Virus record (IMG/VR): IMGVR_UViG_3300009702_000021
Location: 19,008-83,007 of that record
Reading direction: 5' to 3' (one strand)
Source: a virus
DNA: 64,000 nucleotides
The stretch's first letter is position 1. Each line of letters begins with the position of its first letter. Positions 26,511-34,452 of the stretch are shown one piece after another. The translations under genes were made by a program, and so were the position numbers. A model generated the notes under the pieces. It saw only the letters and a list, made by a program, of their open reading frames with translations. It was not told the origin of the DNA and ran no database searches.

Positions 26511-26570
26511 GCCCGCACGGGGACACGCTACCTGCCTCAGCGTGACCTGGGTTCGACTCCCGGGGCGGGC
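26511..26570 (+). tRNA. D-armless tRNA-like element
   Basis: 60 nt: GCCCGC pairs with GCGGGC as acceptor; CACGCT/AGCGTG makes a 6-bp anticodon-like stem with a 9-nt loop; CCTGGG/CCCGGG with loop TTCGACT forms a textbook T arm (GGTTCGACTCC). The D arm is replaced by about seven bases. No anticodon can be assigned. It may be a degenerate tRNA, a tRNA mimic or a structured UTR. Confidence 0.4.
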
Positions 26571-26609
26571 GTCCCGAGCAGATGCGAACAAAGGAACACG
26601 GAGCACGTG

Positions 26610-27119
26610 ATGAGCAAGCAGAAGACCCGCTACAAGATCCTGACCACCATCCACAAGGCAGGGACGATCGGTGGCATGACCGCAGCGCGGATCGCCCACC
26701 TCGCCAAGGTCCACCCGGCTACGGCCCGACGGCACCTCGCGGAGATGCGCCGGGACCCGACGTCGCTCTACGCCGAGTACCTCATCTCGGCCGGGAGCGA
26801 GCGCGGCTACCGTTACCTGGTCGACGGCTGGCCGCCCAAGCCGGCCCGCAAGCAGAAGGCCCCGCGTCGCCGTCGTAGCTCGCCCGTGCGGGTCGCCAAG
26901 CCCATCGATGTCCTCCAGGTCCAGGTGACCGCTCCCGAGCCCGTGACGGTCCGCGTACGTGTCCTGACGGCCCTCCGGGGTAGGGACCTGGGCCTCCACG
27001 AGCTGGGCCAGGCCCTCCGGGTCAAGCGCAACGTCCTCCAGCGCGAGCTGGACGCCCTGGCGGGCCAGGTGACCCGGACGCGTGAGAACAACCGCTGGAT
27101 CTACACCCGGGCTAGCTAG
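26610..27119 (+). CDS. Double winged-helix DNA-binding protein
   Basis: 169 residues. Residues ~6-55 form one helix-turn-helix (MTAARIAHLAKVHPATARRHLAEM) with a wing; a basic linker (RKQKAPRRRRSS) follows; a second HTH (LGLHELGQALRVKRNVLQRELDAL) occupies ~125-150. Likely a phage transcription regulator. GTG at 26607 is an alternative start. Confidence 0.65.
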   Translation: MSKQKTRYKILTTIHKAGTIGGMTAARIAHLAKVHPATARRHLAEMRRDPTSLYAEYLISAGSERGYRYLVDGWPPKPARKQKAPRRRRSSPVRVAKPIDVLQVQVTAPEPVTVRVRVLTALRGRDLGLHELGQALRVKRNVLQRELDALAGQVTRTRENNRWIYTRAS

Positions 27120-27122
27120 GCC

Positions 27123-27136
27123 TTGCGGTACCGCAA
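27123..27136. repeat. TTGCGGTACCGCAA palindrome, perfect copy
   Basis: Intergenic, 15 bases upstream of the GAGGAG site for the next gene. Confidence 0.97.
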
Positions 27137-27159
27137 ACCCCCCAACCCCTGAGGAGACG

Positions 27160-27738
27160 ATGATGAGCATGACCGTGAAACAGATCAATGCACGAGTGGA
27201 CCAGTTCTGCGACAGCATCGAGACCCGGCTCCGAGAGCTTCGCCGGGACCACCCGCGGGCGCAGTTCCGCTATCGGATCAGTCCCCGTTGGGGATGCGGG
27301 TCTCCGGCCGAGTTTGGTTCGCTCCTCCTGAGCGCGGTCCTCGACGAGGTCCGCAACTACTGCTACGCCCTCGAGGGAGCCTACGGCCCGGAGCAGCAGC
27401 GGGAGGCGGAGTCCGACCGGGCTCGATCCGGGATCGCCGTGGTGTTCTGGGATGCCCGCTGCCACTGGGAGTGCCACGACCTCCTGACCGGGGAGTCGTT
27501 CCGCCAGCCCTACTCGGGCAGGAAGCGGTGCAAGCACACGCGCCACCCAGATGGCTGGATCAACAAGGCTGTCCACGACATCGGGAGCAGCTACGACCTC
27601 GAGCTGCCGCGCGAGGAGCGGGCCAAGCTGATGCAGGTCCTCGAGCGGCTCCGGGACGAGCTGACCGGCAAGGGGCCGGTCGAGCTGACTCGGATCGGCC
27701 AGCCGGCCTTCACCTACGATGACCAGGTTATCTGGTAA
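27160..27738 (+). CDS. Hypothetical protein
   Basis: 192 residues, ATG behind GAGGAGACG. Mixed helical protein with WDARCHWECHDLLTG and a Cys/His patch (KRCKHTRHPDG). It lies between the HTH regulator and a small gene upstream of the second shared promoter. No family recognised. Confidence 0.6.
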   Translation: MMSMTVKQINARVDQFCDSIETRLRELRRDHPRAQFRYRISPRWGCGSPAEFGSLLLSAVLDEVRNYCYALEGAYGPEQQREAESDRARSGIAVVFWDARCHWECHDLLTGESFRQPYSGRKRCKHTRHPDGWINKAVHDIGSSYDLELPREERAKLMQVLERLRDELTGKGPVELTRIGQPAFTYDDQVIW

Positions 27739-27748
27739 GGAGCGAGCG

Positions 27749-28135
27749 ATGACACAGACCATGACTCTCGTGATGGACACGCAGAACGTCGAGGTCGTCG
27801 GCGTGTTCCAGACGCCCCTGGCGGCCCTGTCTTACCTGCGCCGCCGAGACCAGGTCGACTACGAGGTCGTCGCGCGTGAGGATGGAGCCCCGCACGCGAT
27901 CCGCGGCAAGGGGGTCTTCTACGACCTCATTGCGGTGGAGGTCCACCCGGAGACCGACGAGACCCTCCGGTTGTACGCCATCCACCTCCTGAAGCAGTTG
28001 CACAACATCAGGGCGATGAACGCCGTGAACCTCAGGGGCCTCCCGCGGGACGAGCTGCGCTCCCTGACATTCGTCCTACAGGGGATCGTCTCCAACTTCG
28101 CGGACGCCCAGCGACGGGCCAACCGCCCCTGGTAG
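27749..28135 (+). CDS. Hypothetical protein
   Basis: 128 residues with AAGGAGCGAGCG upstream. N-terminal alpha/beta part (VVGVFQTPLAALSYLRRRDQ), then long helices. Last gene before the promoter at 28179. No family recognised. Confidence 0.6.
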   Translation: MTQTMTLVMDTQNVEVVGVFQTPLAALSYLRRRDQVDYEVVAREDGAPHAIRGKGVFYDLIAVEVHPETDETLRLYAIHLLKQLHNIRAMNAVNLRGLPRDELRSLTFVLQGIVSNFADAQRRANRPW

Positions 28136-28178
28136 GGCCCGGCCACACCTCGGATTAAGGATAAAACTAGAATGGGAC

Positions 28179-28207
28179 TAGACAGCGGCTAGGGGTGCCG
28201 GTAGTTT
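28179..28207 (+). promoter_or_regulatory. Promoter of the VWA-like gene (TAGACA-N17-TAGTTT)
   Basis: -35 TAGACA at 28179, 17-bp spacer starting GCGGCTAGG, -10 TAGTTT at 28202, plus the upstream ATAAAACTAGAAT element shared with the promoter at 25051. Confidence 0.75.
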
Positions 28208-28228
28208 GTAGGAAGAACGGAGACGCAG

Positions 28229-29179
28229 ATGAGCACGACACTCCCCAATACCGTCCGCATCCAGTCGACCAAGGGCGACGTCGATGCTCCGGTGACATCG
28301 CTCGGTAGCACGGACGTCCACCAGCACAAGGGCGGCAACTACGCCCATGACATCAGCGAGGCCAACAAGGACTGCTGGCATGGCTGGTATCGCGAGGCTG
28401 TCAAGCCTCACCTCCTGAGCTGGTCGTTCCCCCGGGAGGTCCAGGCCATCAAGGATCGGGCTGAGCAGGTCCTCGAGGAGGGGATCCCGAGTCAGAAGCG
28501 GACGATGCTCCGCAACCAGGTCTATGGACAGCTCGACCAGCGGTGGATCAGCCAGATCGCCATCGGCCAGGACATCGAGCGTCCCTTCCAGCGCTGGTCG
28601 AAGGCCAAGCGCGACACGATCAGCGTCGCCATCTGCCTCGACACCACGGTCGCCTCTGGGCTCAGTAACGAGATGCTCAAGGCCAGGATGTGCCTCGCGG
28701 CCGGCCTCGGCGGCGCGCTCGAATTCCTGGACTATGACGTGGCGATCATCGGCGCCCACCTTCAGGTCAGCATGGAGCGCGCTGGATTCATGACCCGACC
28801 GCGTCAGGCCCCGGATAAGGCGGAGGTCCAGGCGATCACCTGTAAGGACTGGAACGAGCCGTTCACTGACTCCGGCCTGGCCCACATGGCCGATACTGGC
28901 CTCCACCGCCTGTCCTGCGCATGGGGGCTCAAGTCGGACGGCTATACCACGCAGCTGACCGACCGTGAGTGGCGGGAGTTGACTGACGCAGACCTCCTGG
29001 TGGTCGTCGGTCCACACAAGGGTAGCCGGAACGTCCTCAACTATGAGGGGTTGCCTAAGGGCGCGACCCTGCTCCCGACCGGTGACGACACCATTTACCT
29101 GCCCTGCGACAAGATCACAGACCTCGACCCGGCGGTCGACGTCCTCGAGCAGTTCTTCAACGCCCATTTCGGGAAGTAG
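28229..29179 (+). CDS. Possible VWA-like partner of the AAA+ ATPase
   Basis: 316 residues. From ~130, TISVAICLDTTVASGLSNEM resembles a von Willebrand A strand with a degenerate metal site (DTT instead of DxSxS), followed by alternating helices and strands (YDVAIIGAHLQV, DADLLVVVGPH). The assignment is weak by sequence alone but is helped by a promoter shared with the MoxR/CobS-like gene. GGAGACGC precedes the ATG. Alternatively an unrelated alpha/beta protein. Confidence 0.45.
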   Translation: MSTTLPNTVRIQSTKGDVDAPVTSLGSTDVHQHKGGNYAHDISEANKDCWHGWYREAVKPHLLSWSFPREVQAIKDRAEQVLEEGIPSQKRTMLRNQVYGQLDQRWISQIAIGQDIERPFQRWSKAKRDTISVAICLDTTVASGLSNEMLKARMCLAAGLGGALEFLDYDVAIIGAHLQVSMERAGFMTRPRQAPDKAEVQAITCKDWNEPFTDSGLAHMADTGLHRLSCAWGLKSDGYTTQLTDREWRELTDADLLVVVGPHKGSRNVLNYEGLPKGATLLPTGDDTIYLPCDKITDLDPAVDVLEQFFNAHFGK

Positions 29180-29183
29180 GACG

Positions 29184-29378
29184 ATGGCAAATACGAACAG
29201 TAAGAACGATGAGCTGAACGATGAGCTGACCCGGGGACGCCCACAGCAGATCGGCTTCCAGACCGCTGGCAAGATCGAGCAGCGGCTCATGGTCCCCATG
29301 ATAGACGAGATGGGGTCGTGGGTCTCGTGGGCCCTCCCGACTGAGCGCGAGCGCGCTGCGCATGAGGGCCGGCGATGA
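29184..29378 (+). CDS. Small hypothetical protein
   Basis: 64 residues, Asn/Glu-rich start (ANTNSKNDELNDELTRGRPQQ), predicted mostly disordered then helical. Overlaps the next ATG by four bases. No function seen. Confidence 0.5.
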   Translation: MANTNSKNDELNDELTRGRPQQIGFQTAGKIEQRLMVPMIDEMGSWVSWALPTERERAAHEGRR

Positions 29379-29527
29379 TCGTCCTCGCCTGCGGCGACGG
29401 AGGCCTGTTCTGTGGGCCTCTCCTGATCCTCGGGGGCGGAGCCCTCGCGGTCTGGTGCGCGACCAGCCATGAGCCCAGGACGAAGCCTGAGGGCGATCCC
29501 CGGGAGGAGCATGGTGAAGCCCACTGA
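29375..29527 (+). CDS. Small membrane protein
   Basis: 50 residues starting in the ATGA overlap with the preceding stop. One hydrophobic segment (CGPLLILGGGALAVWCATS) then a charged tail, so a single-pass membrane peptide. Its 3' end overlaps the HNH gene start. Confidence 0.5.
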   Translation: MIVLACGDGGLFCGPLLILGGGALAVWCATSHEPRTKPEGDPREEHGEAH

Positions 29528-30152
29528 GCCCCGCCTGACCCTCGACGTCGTCCCGGCCACCTGCCACTACAGCAACCTCCGCACGGAGCTGCCCCGGCAG
29601 TCCTGGAACCGGCTCAGGGCGAAGGCTTACTTCCGTGCCCGTTACCGCTGCGAGGTCTGTGGAGGCCGTGGTCCGGAACACCCCGTTGAGGCCCACGAAC
29701 AGTGGGCCTACGAGATACCGGACGACCACAGCCAGATGCCTACACAGCGGCTCACTGGCATCATCGCGCTCTGCCCGGACTGCCACGAGGTCAAGCACTA
29801 CGGGCTCGCCCAGGTCCGCGGCCGGGAGGCCGAGGCCCTCGCTTACCTCTGCCGGGTCAACGGCTACACGGACATCCAGGCCGAGGAGGCGATCTATCTC
29901 GAGGCGATGGTCTACCGCGCCAGGTCGACCCTGCTCTGGCGGTTGGACGTCTCACTGATCCTTGAGATGGGGGAGAGCGAGCTGTATGTCCAGGAGGTCA
30001 TGGACCGGCGGGACGCCAAGAACGCAGTCGTCGCCGCTGAGCATGTCCAGGACCTCGACGCGTTCATCCAGATCGCCCGTGAGATCCTTGCGGTACCGCC
30101 AACCCCGGAACCTGAACCTGAGGATTCGACGGACGGATTTAAGTGGGTCTGA
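29511..30152 (+). CDS. HNH endonuclease-like protein
   Basis: 213 residues from ATG with GGGAGGAG upstream. RYRCEVCGG, PVEAHEQWAY and IIALCPDCHEVKHYG form a zinc-bound HNH fold at ~43-105 (two CxxC pairs and central His). The C-terminal half is helical with an acidic tail. It may be a free-standing homing or DNA-processing nuclease. A 13/14 palindrome copy is read as AVPP near the end. Confidence 0.75.
   Translation: MVKPTEPRLTLDVVPATCHYSNLRTELPRQSWNRLRAKAYFRARYRCEVCGGRGPEHPVEAHEQWAYEIPDDHSQMPTQRLTGIIALCPDCHEVKHYGLAQVRGREAEALAYLCRVNGYTDIQAEEAIYLEAMVYRARSTLLWRLDVSLILEMGESELYVQEVMDRRDAKNAVVAAEHVQDLDAFIQIAREILAVPPTPEPEPEDSTDGFKWV
30088..30101. repeat. Palindrome copy, 13/14 (TTGCGGTACCGCCA)
   Basis: Inside the HNH gene, read as AVPP. 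Confidence 0.85.
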
Positions 30153-30266
30153 CGCTCCCGACTCGTGCGTATCTAGAGGCGGCAGGGGAGCCCCAGCACG
30201 AGGCCGGAACCCAAGCTTGGAGACCAAGACCTAGGAGACAGATTCAGGTCCGTGGTGGGCCGGAGA

Positions 30267-30317
30267 ATGAATGACAGAGGGATGTGCTGGCCGACCCCAG
30301 CGTGGAGACACCCATGA
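30267..30317 (+). CDS. 16-residue leader-like ORF before the Ski2-type helicase
   Basis: ATG preceded by CGGAG; the stop overlaps the helicase ATG (ATGA). It encodes MNDRGMCWPTPAWRHP. It may couple translation; existence as a peptide is speculative. The remaining 100 bases of the gap show no other feature. Confidence 0.3.
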   Translation: MNDRGMCWPTPAWRHP

Positions 30318-33300
30318 GCAAGAGCAGGTTGACCCCGGTCCTGAAGGGCCTCAACCCCATAGAGAAGTCGAGAGTTGAGACCTGGGTGCCCACGGACCGG
30401 GAGGGCCTGGTCGTTCGGGTCAGGGATCCCGGACCCGGTGAGGGGATCCCGGTCACCCTGATCGAGGACCTGACTGAGGTAGAGGTCCACGACGAGACAT
30501 CCGGTGCGTGGATCCGGGGCCGCGCCGCAGCACAGACTACCCCTGGCTGGCCCGTCACGCTGATCAAGGCCGTCGAGAGGATCCGCGCCGAGGCCGAGCG
30601 AGCCATGGTCTGCCCGGAGTGCGACAGCTACCTGATCCTCCGGGACCGGGACCTAGAGTGCGCGGAGTGCGGACTGTGCATGAACCCCGACTGCCCGAAC
30701 TGCGGAGGCCGGACGGCCTTGCGGTACCGCAAGCTCAAGGGCCAGCCAGCCGACATCCCTCCGGCATTCTGGGCGTGCCGGGATGATGCCTGCGCCTCTG
30801 CGCTCCTGTGGGGCCAGCGAGACCCTCAACCACAGCAGGTCCCGGATAAGCCGTGGACGGAGCACGGGGAGAGGGAGGAGCAGATCGCGGAGGCGCGTGA
30901 GGTCCTAGATCACCCGCTGGTCTCGGAAGCCAATGCGGTCAAGAAGCTGCGAGTGATCCTCGACGAGAACCCCGACCGGGTCCTGCCACTGGTCCTCGGG
31001 GAGACCACGCCCTCAGGCAAGAAGACGGTCCAAGCCAGGCTCGAGGAAAAGCTGGCTGAGGAGCGCCGGCAGGGCAAGCCACGACGCCGGGTCAAGAGGC
31101 GTGCCCAGAAGGCACGCCGGGTCCAGCCCGGGGAGAAGCGTGAGGGTATCAAGTACTACGGCCCCGAGGACTCATTGCCTGGTCCGTCCGGGACGTCCCT
31201 GGTCGAGGTCCCTGAGGACGATGAGACCTCCGTGGCGTCGTCTGTCTACCCACACCACCGGCTAGCTCATGCAGCGCTGAACCCGATCCAGTCGCGCGTC
31301 CTCGATGTCTATGACCGGAACTGCAACGTGGTGATCGCCGCCAGCACCAGTGCTGGTAAGACCCTCAGCGCTGAGATGGTCATGGGTGACGCCCTCGACC
31401 GCGGCGCCAAAGCGATCTTCCTCGCGCCGCTCCGGGCCGTCAGCCAGGAGAAGTACGACGACTGGTGCGATGAGGACCACCCGTGGTCAGAACTAGGGGT
31501 CGAAATCTGCACGGGTGACTACACGATGAGCCAGGCGAAGCGGAAGGCCCTGCGCCGCGCCGACGTGATCGTGATGACATCTGAGATGCTCGACTCCAAG
31601 ACGCGTCGGATGGGGAGCGACGAGAACGGCTGGCTGATGGAGACACTCTGCGTGGTCGGCTCCTCCGGGATTGCACTTGCGGACGGGACTACGAAGACAA
31701 TCAAGGAGATCGTGGAGGAGCGTCTCGAGATTGAGGTCTTAGCTTTCAATCACTCGATTGGGAAAGTCGTCAAGCGCAGGGTGACGGGATGGCACAAGAA
31801 CCGGTTAGGAGACAGGAATCTCGTTGAGATCACTTGCGGTACCGCAAGTCTGACCTGCACCGAAGATCATGAGATATACCAGCGAGGCGTGGGGTATACT
31901 GCTGCCAGGAAGCTCACATCTTCGAGCACGCTGGAGGTGCTGGATGCCGGTCAAGAAGGGACACAGATTCGGCGCGAAGCGCACGGTCGAGCTGACGGAC
32001 ATAGAGCGATCGGTTGTCATAGGGACACTGCTCGGAGACAGCTCACTATCGTGGGGAACAGGGAACCGGGTAAGTGCCAGAATGCGTGTGAGGAACAGCC
32101 TCGCACAGCGGGAGTTCGTGTTGTGGAAGTACGAGATGCTTCGGCGTCTTGTGCGGACTCCTCCGAAGGAGGCGCCGAATCGTGGATACAAGCGCGACGG
32201 AATGGCATTCGGATTTTCCACGAGGTCCTTCGGAGAGGACCTACTCAAGATCAAACAATTGATCGAACCCGGGAAGACGGTGACGCGCGATCTGCTGGAC
32301 TTGTTGACGGAGCCAGAGGGACTGGCCGCGTGGTACATGGACGACGGATCGAGGTCGAGGGGGGCGAGTCTCGTACTACATACACAGTCAATGACTGCCG
32401 ACGAGGTGCGGTTGACGTCGCGTTGGCTCAGGGAGGAGTGGAATATCGAGACCAGGCCGATGTCGGTCAAGAACAGAGCCTACGAGGTGCTACGTATTCC
32501 GGCGGAATCAGGCGAGCGGTTTATGGATATCGTGAGACCATTCGTGACCGGGATAACATGCATGGAGCACAAGGTATTGCACAGGAGAGAGTCGCTGTTC
32601 TGCACGATGTGCGGCACAGGGTTCGAGGCAACGAGGCGTCAGATCCAGCGCGAGACGAGACTTGTCACCTGCCGGTCCGAGGACTGCATGAGGGCCCTAG
32701 CCCGTATGATTCAGAGACTGAACGACGCGAGGATCGGTTCGTCTACGACCTAACCGTCGAGGGTGAGCACAACTACTTCGCCGAGGGAGTCCTGGTCCAC
32801 AACTGCGTGGTCGTTGACGAGGCTCACCTGCTAACGATGAAGGACCGCGGCGACGCCTTGGAGTGCGGACTCGAGCGATTCACTCGGTTCAACCCCCACG
32901 CTAGGATCGTCCTCCTCAGCGCGACCATGCCGAACGTCCATGAGCTAGGGTCCTGGCTGACCCGCCTGAACGGGAAGCCGACCCGCCTTGTCCAGAGCGC
33001 GTGGCGTCCCACCAAGCTGACCGTTCACCCCGTGCCGTACGACCACCAGACGTCGGGTTACAGCTACCACAAGAACGAGGACTCCAAGCGGGCTAAGGCG
33101 ATCGAGCTGCTCCAGAAGTACAGCGAGGACAAGTGGATCGTCTTCGTCCACACGAAGAAGATGGGCCACGCCCTGCTGGCCCAGCTACGGGACCGGCACG
33201 AGCCAGCCGAATTCCATAGCGCTGACCTCACCCGAGACAACAGGCTCCGGCTCGAGGACCGGTTCAGGCACGGAGACCTCAGGGTCGTCGTAGCCACTTC

Positions 33301-34384
33301 GACCCTGGCCTACGGCATCAACATGCCGGCGCGACGGGTCATGGTCGTCGGAATCCACCGCGGCCTGGAGAAGGTCGCACCGCTAGACGTACTCCAGATG
33401 TTCGGGCGGGCCGGGCGAGTGGGCCTCGACCCTGAAGGCGATGCCTACCTACTGGTCCCGGAGACCCGTGATCCACGCGAGTTCGACCGGACCGTCGAGG
33501 CCTACTCGAAGCCAGGTCTGATCGAGAGCCAGCTGAACGAACTGCACACGCTGGCCTTCCACTTGACGGCGGAGGTAGCCGAGGGGTCAGTGAGGACGAC
33601 CGCGGATGCAGTTGCCTGGCACGCCCGTTCGCTCGCGGCACAGCAGGGCCGGGGTCTTGACCAGGAAGGGAAGGTGCTCAGCGCCTCCCGGGTAATGCAT
33701 GACCTCTGCCAGTGCGGCGTCCTCAAGGAGGAGGACGGGAGCTATGAGGCGACACAGCTCGGTCACGTCGCGAGCCGACTCTACTACAGTCCGTTCGACG
33801 TAGCTGACTGGGCGTCCAACTTCCGCTGGGCCGCGGAGCGGGATAAGCACCACAACGATGACGTGGTCGCGTGGGCGCTCGGGAACGTCCGGTCGGCCTA
33901 TTCCAAGAGCTACTTGCCGAAGGAACACGCTGGTGACATGGGAGACCTCGAGTGGCGCCTAGGACAGGTCGGAGTGGACCGGGCCTCCAACCTCCCGCCC
34001 GCTTGCCTGGCTTTCCGTGGGATGATCGAGGGGACCAAGTACAGGGCGATGTCGTCCTATCAGCGCCAGCTAGAGTACGACGCCGACAGGATCATGCAGG
34101 CGATCACCATGATCGACGCTCGGGTGCTCAAGTCGCTCGGGAAGACCTACTGTGACGGCCTGGGTATGCGACTTCGCTACGGGTGCTCCTGGGAGGAGGC
34201 CGACCTGTGTCACATCCCCGGGGTAGGCTCCCGCCGCGCACGGCAACTGGCTGCCGCGGGAGTCAGTGGGGTAATGGACGTCCTGGAGAATCGCAAGAAG
34301 GTGGTCGACGCACTCGGGAGCAAGATCGCGCAGAGCGTGATCCGCGGGGCTAAGGAGGTTGCCAGGAAGCGTGGAGCGCGTTGA
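30314..34384 (+). CDS. Ski2/Hel308-like SF2 helicase with class 1 intein
   Basis: 1356 residues, ~971 after splicing. N-terminal zinc ribbons (CPECDSYLILRDRDLECAECG, NCGGRT) lie at ~97-140 and a basic linker follows. Helicase motifs: NPIQSRVLD (Q), ASTSAGKTLSAEM (I), FLAPLRAV (Ia), VVVDEAHLL (II, next to the intein), LLSATMPN (III), STLAYGINMPA (V), QMFGRAGRVG (VI), then a helical domain and HhH (IPGVGSRRARQLAAAG). Hel308 relatives unwind stalled forks; a recombination-dependent replication role is inferred. Confidence 0.9.
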   Translation: MSKSRLTPVLKGLNPIEKSRVETWVPTDREGLVVRVRDPGPGEGIPVTLIEDLTEVEVHDETSGAWIRGRAAAQTTPGWPVTLIKAVERIRAEAERAMVCPECDSYLILRDRDLECAECGLCMNPDCPNCGGRTALRYRKLKGQPADIPPAFWACRDDACASALLWGQRDPQPQQVPDKPWTEHGEREEQIAEAREVLDHPLVSEANAVKKLRVILDENPDRVLPLVLGETTPSGKKTVQARLEEKLAEERRQGKPRRRVKRRAQKARRVQPGEKREGIKYYGPEDSLPGPSGTSLVEVPEDDETSVASSVYPHHRLAHAALNPIQSRVLDVYDRNCNVVIAASTSAGKTLSAEMVMGDALDRGAKAIFLAPLRAVSQEKYDDWCDEDHPWSELGVEICTGDYTMSQAKRKALRRADVIVMTSEMLDSKTRRMGSDENGWLMETLCVVGSSGIALADGTTKTIKEIVEERLEIEVLAFNHSIGKVVKRRVTGWHKNRLGDRNLVEITCGTASLTCTEDHEIYQRGVGYTAARKLTSSSTLEVLDAGQEGTQIRREAHGRADGHRAIGCHRDTARRQLTIVGNREPGKCQNACEEQPRTAGVRVVEVRDASASCADSSEGGAESWIQARRNGIRIFHEVLRRGPTQDQTIDRTREDGDARSAGLVDGARGTGRVVHGRRIEVEGGESRTTYTVNDCRRGAVDVALAQGGVEYRDQADVGQEQSLRGATYSGGIRRAVYGYRETIRDRDNMHGAQGIAQERVAVLHDVRHRVRGNEASDPARDETCHLPVRGLHEGPSPYDSETERREDRFVYDLTVEGEHNYFAEGVLVHNCVVVDEAHLLTMKDRGDALECGLERFTRFNPHARIVLLSATMPNVHELGSWLTRLNGKPTRLVQSAWRPTKLTVHPVPYDHQTSGYSYHKNEDSKRAKAIELLQKYSEDKWIVFVHTKKMGHALLAQLRDRHEPAEFHSADLTRDNRLRLEDRFRHGDLRVVVATSTLAYGINMPARRVMVVGIHRGLEKVAPLDVLQMFGRAGRVGLDPEGDAYLLVPETRDPREFDRTVEAYSKPGLIESQLNELHTLAFHLTAEVAEGSVRTTADAVAWHARSLAAQQGRGLDQEGKVLSASRVMHDLCQCGVLKEEDGSYEATQLGHVASRLYYSPFDVADWASNFRWAAERDKHHNDDVVAWALGNVRSAYSKSYLPKEHAGDMGDLEWRLGQVGVDRASNLPPACLAFRGMIEGTKYRAMSSYQRQLEYDADRIMQAITMIDARVLKSLGKTYCDGLGMRLRYGCSWEEADLCHIPGVGSRRARQLAAAGVSGVMDVLENRKKVVDALGSKIAQSVIRGAKEVARKRGAR
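30719..30732. repeat. TTGCGGTACCGCAA palindrome, perfect copy
   Basis: Inside the Ski2-like helicase gene, read as LRYRK just after the zinc ribbon. Confidence 0.97.
31834..31847. repeat. TTGCGGTACCGCAA palindrome, perfect copy
   Basis: Inside the intein N-terminal splicing domain, read as CGTAS; about 100 bases upstream of the nested endonuclease start. Extends to 18 bp (ACTT...AAGT). Confidence 0.97.
31944..32753 (+). CDS. Nested LAGLIDADG homing endonuclease, overlapping frame
   Basis: 269 residues from ATG with GGAGG six bases upstream, in a different frame from the helicase/intein. VVIGTLLGDSSLS and LAAWYMDDGSRSR are the two LAGLIDADG helices; the C-terminal part has a zinc-like cluster (CTMCGTGFEATRRQIQ ... 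CRSEDC). An upstream in-frame ATG at 31869 lacks a ribosome site. It ends inside the resumed intein block F region. Likely drives intein homing. Confidence 0.85.
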   Translation: MPVKKGHRFGAKRTVELTDIERSVVIGTLLGDSSLSWGTGNRVSARMRVRNSLAQREFVLWKYEMLRRLVRTPPKEAPNRGYKRDGMAFGFSTRSFGEDLLKIKQLIEPGKTVTRDLLDLLTEPEGLAAWYMDDGSRSRGASLVLHTQSMTADEVRLTSRWLREEWNIETRPMSVKNRAYEVLRIPAESGERFMDIVRPFVTGITCMEHKVLHRRESLFCTMCGTGFEATRRQIQRETRLVTCRSEDCMRALARMIQRLNDARIGSSTT

Positions 34385-34395
34385 GGATTTTAGGG

Positions 34396-34424
34396 TAGAC
34401 AGCCGGCTATATACCGGCTATACT
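34396..34424 (+). promoter_or_regulatory. Promoter TAGACA-N17-TATACT before the regulatory cluster
   Basis: -35 TAGACA at 34396, exactly 17 bp, -10 TATACT at 34419. The spacer contains a direct repeat CCGGCTATA. It closely matches the promoters at 25051 and 28179 and would drive the genes from 34453 through the sigma-like and ParB-fold genes. Confidence 0.8.
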
Positions 34425-34452
34425 CTGACTAGATTAGAGTTAGAGGTGAGCT

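Larger units (their letters stand above)
31649..32803 (+). other. Class 1 intein in the DEAH-box region, with an endonuclease in another frame
   Basis: 385 codons from Cys1 (CVVGSSGIALADGTTK) to VLVHN before Cys+1 of CVVVDEAHLL. Block B is LTCTEDHEIY; block F is VYDLTVEGEHNYF. Between ~residue 100 and the C-terminal ~25 residues the intein frame gives low-complexity Arg/Gly/Glu-rich sequence, because a LAGLIDADG endonuclease is encoded one frame over. Placement is at the usual endonuclease site. Confidence 0.85.
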
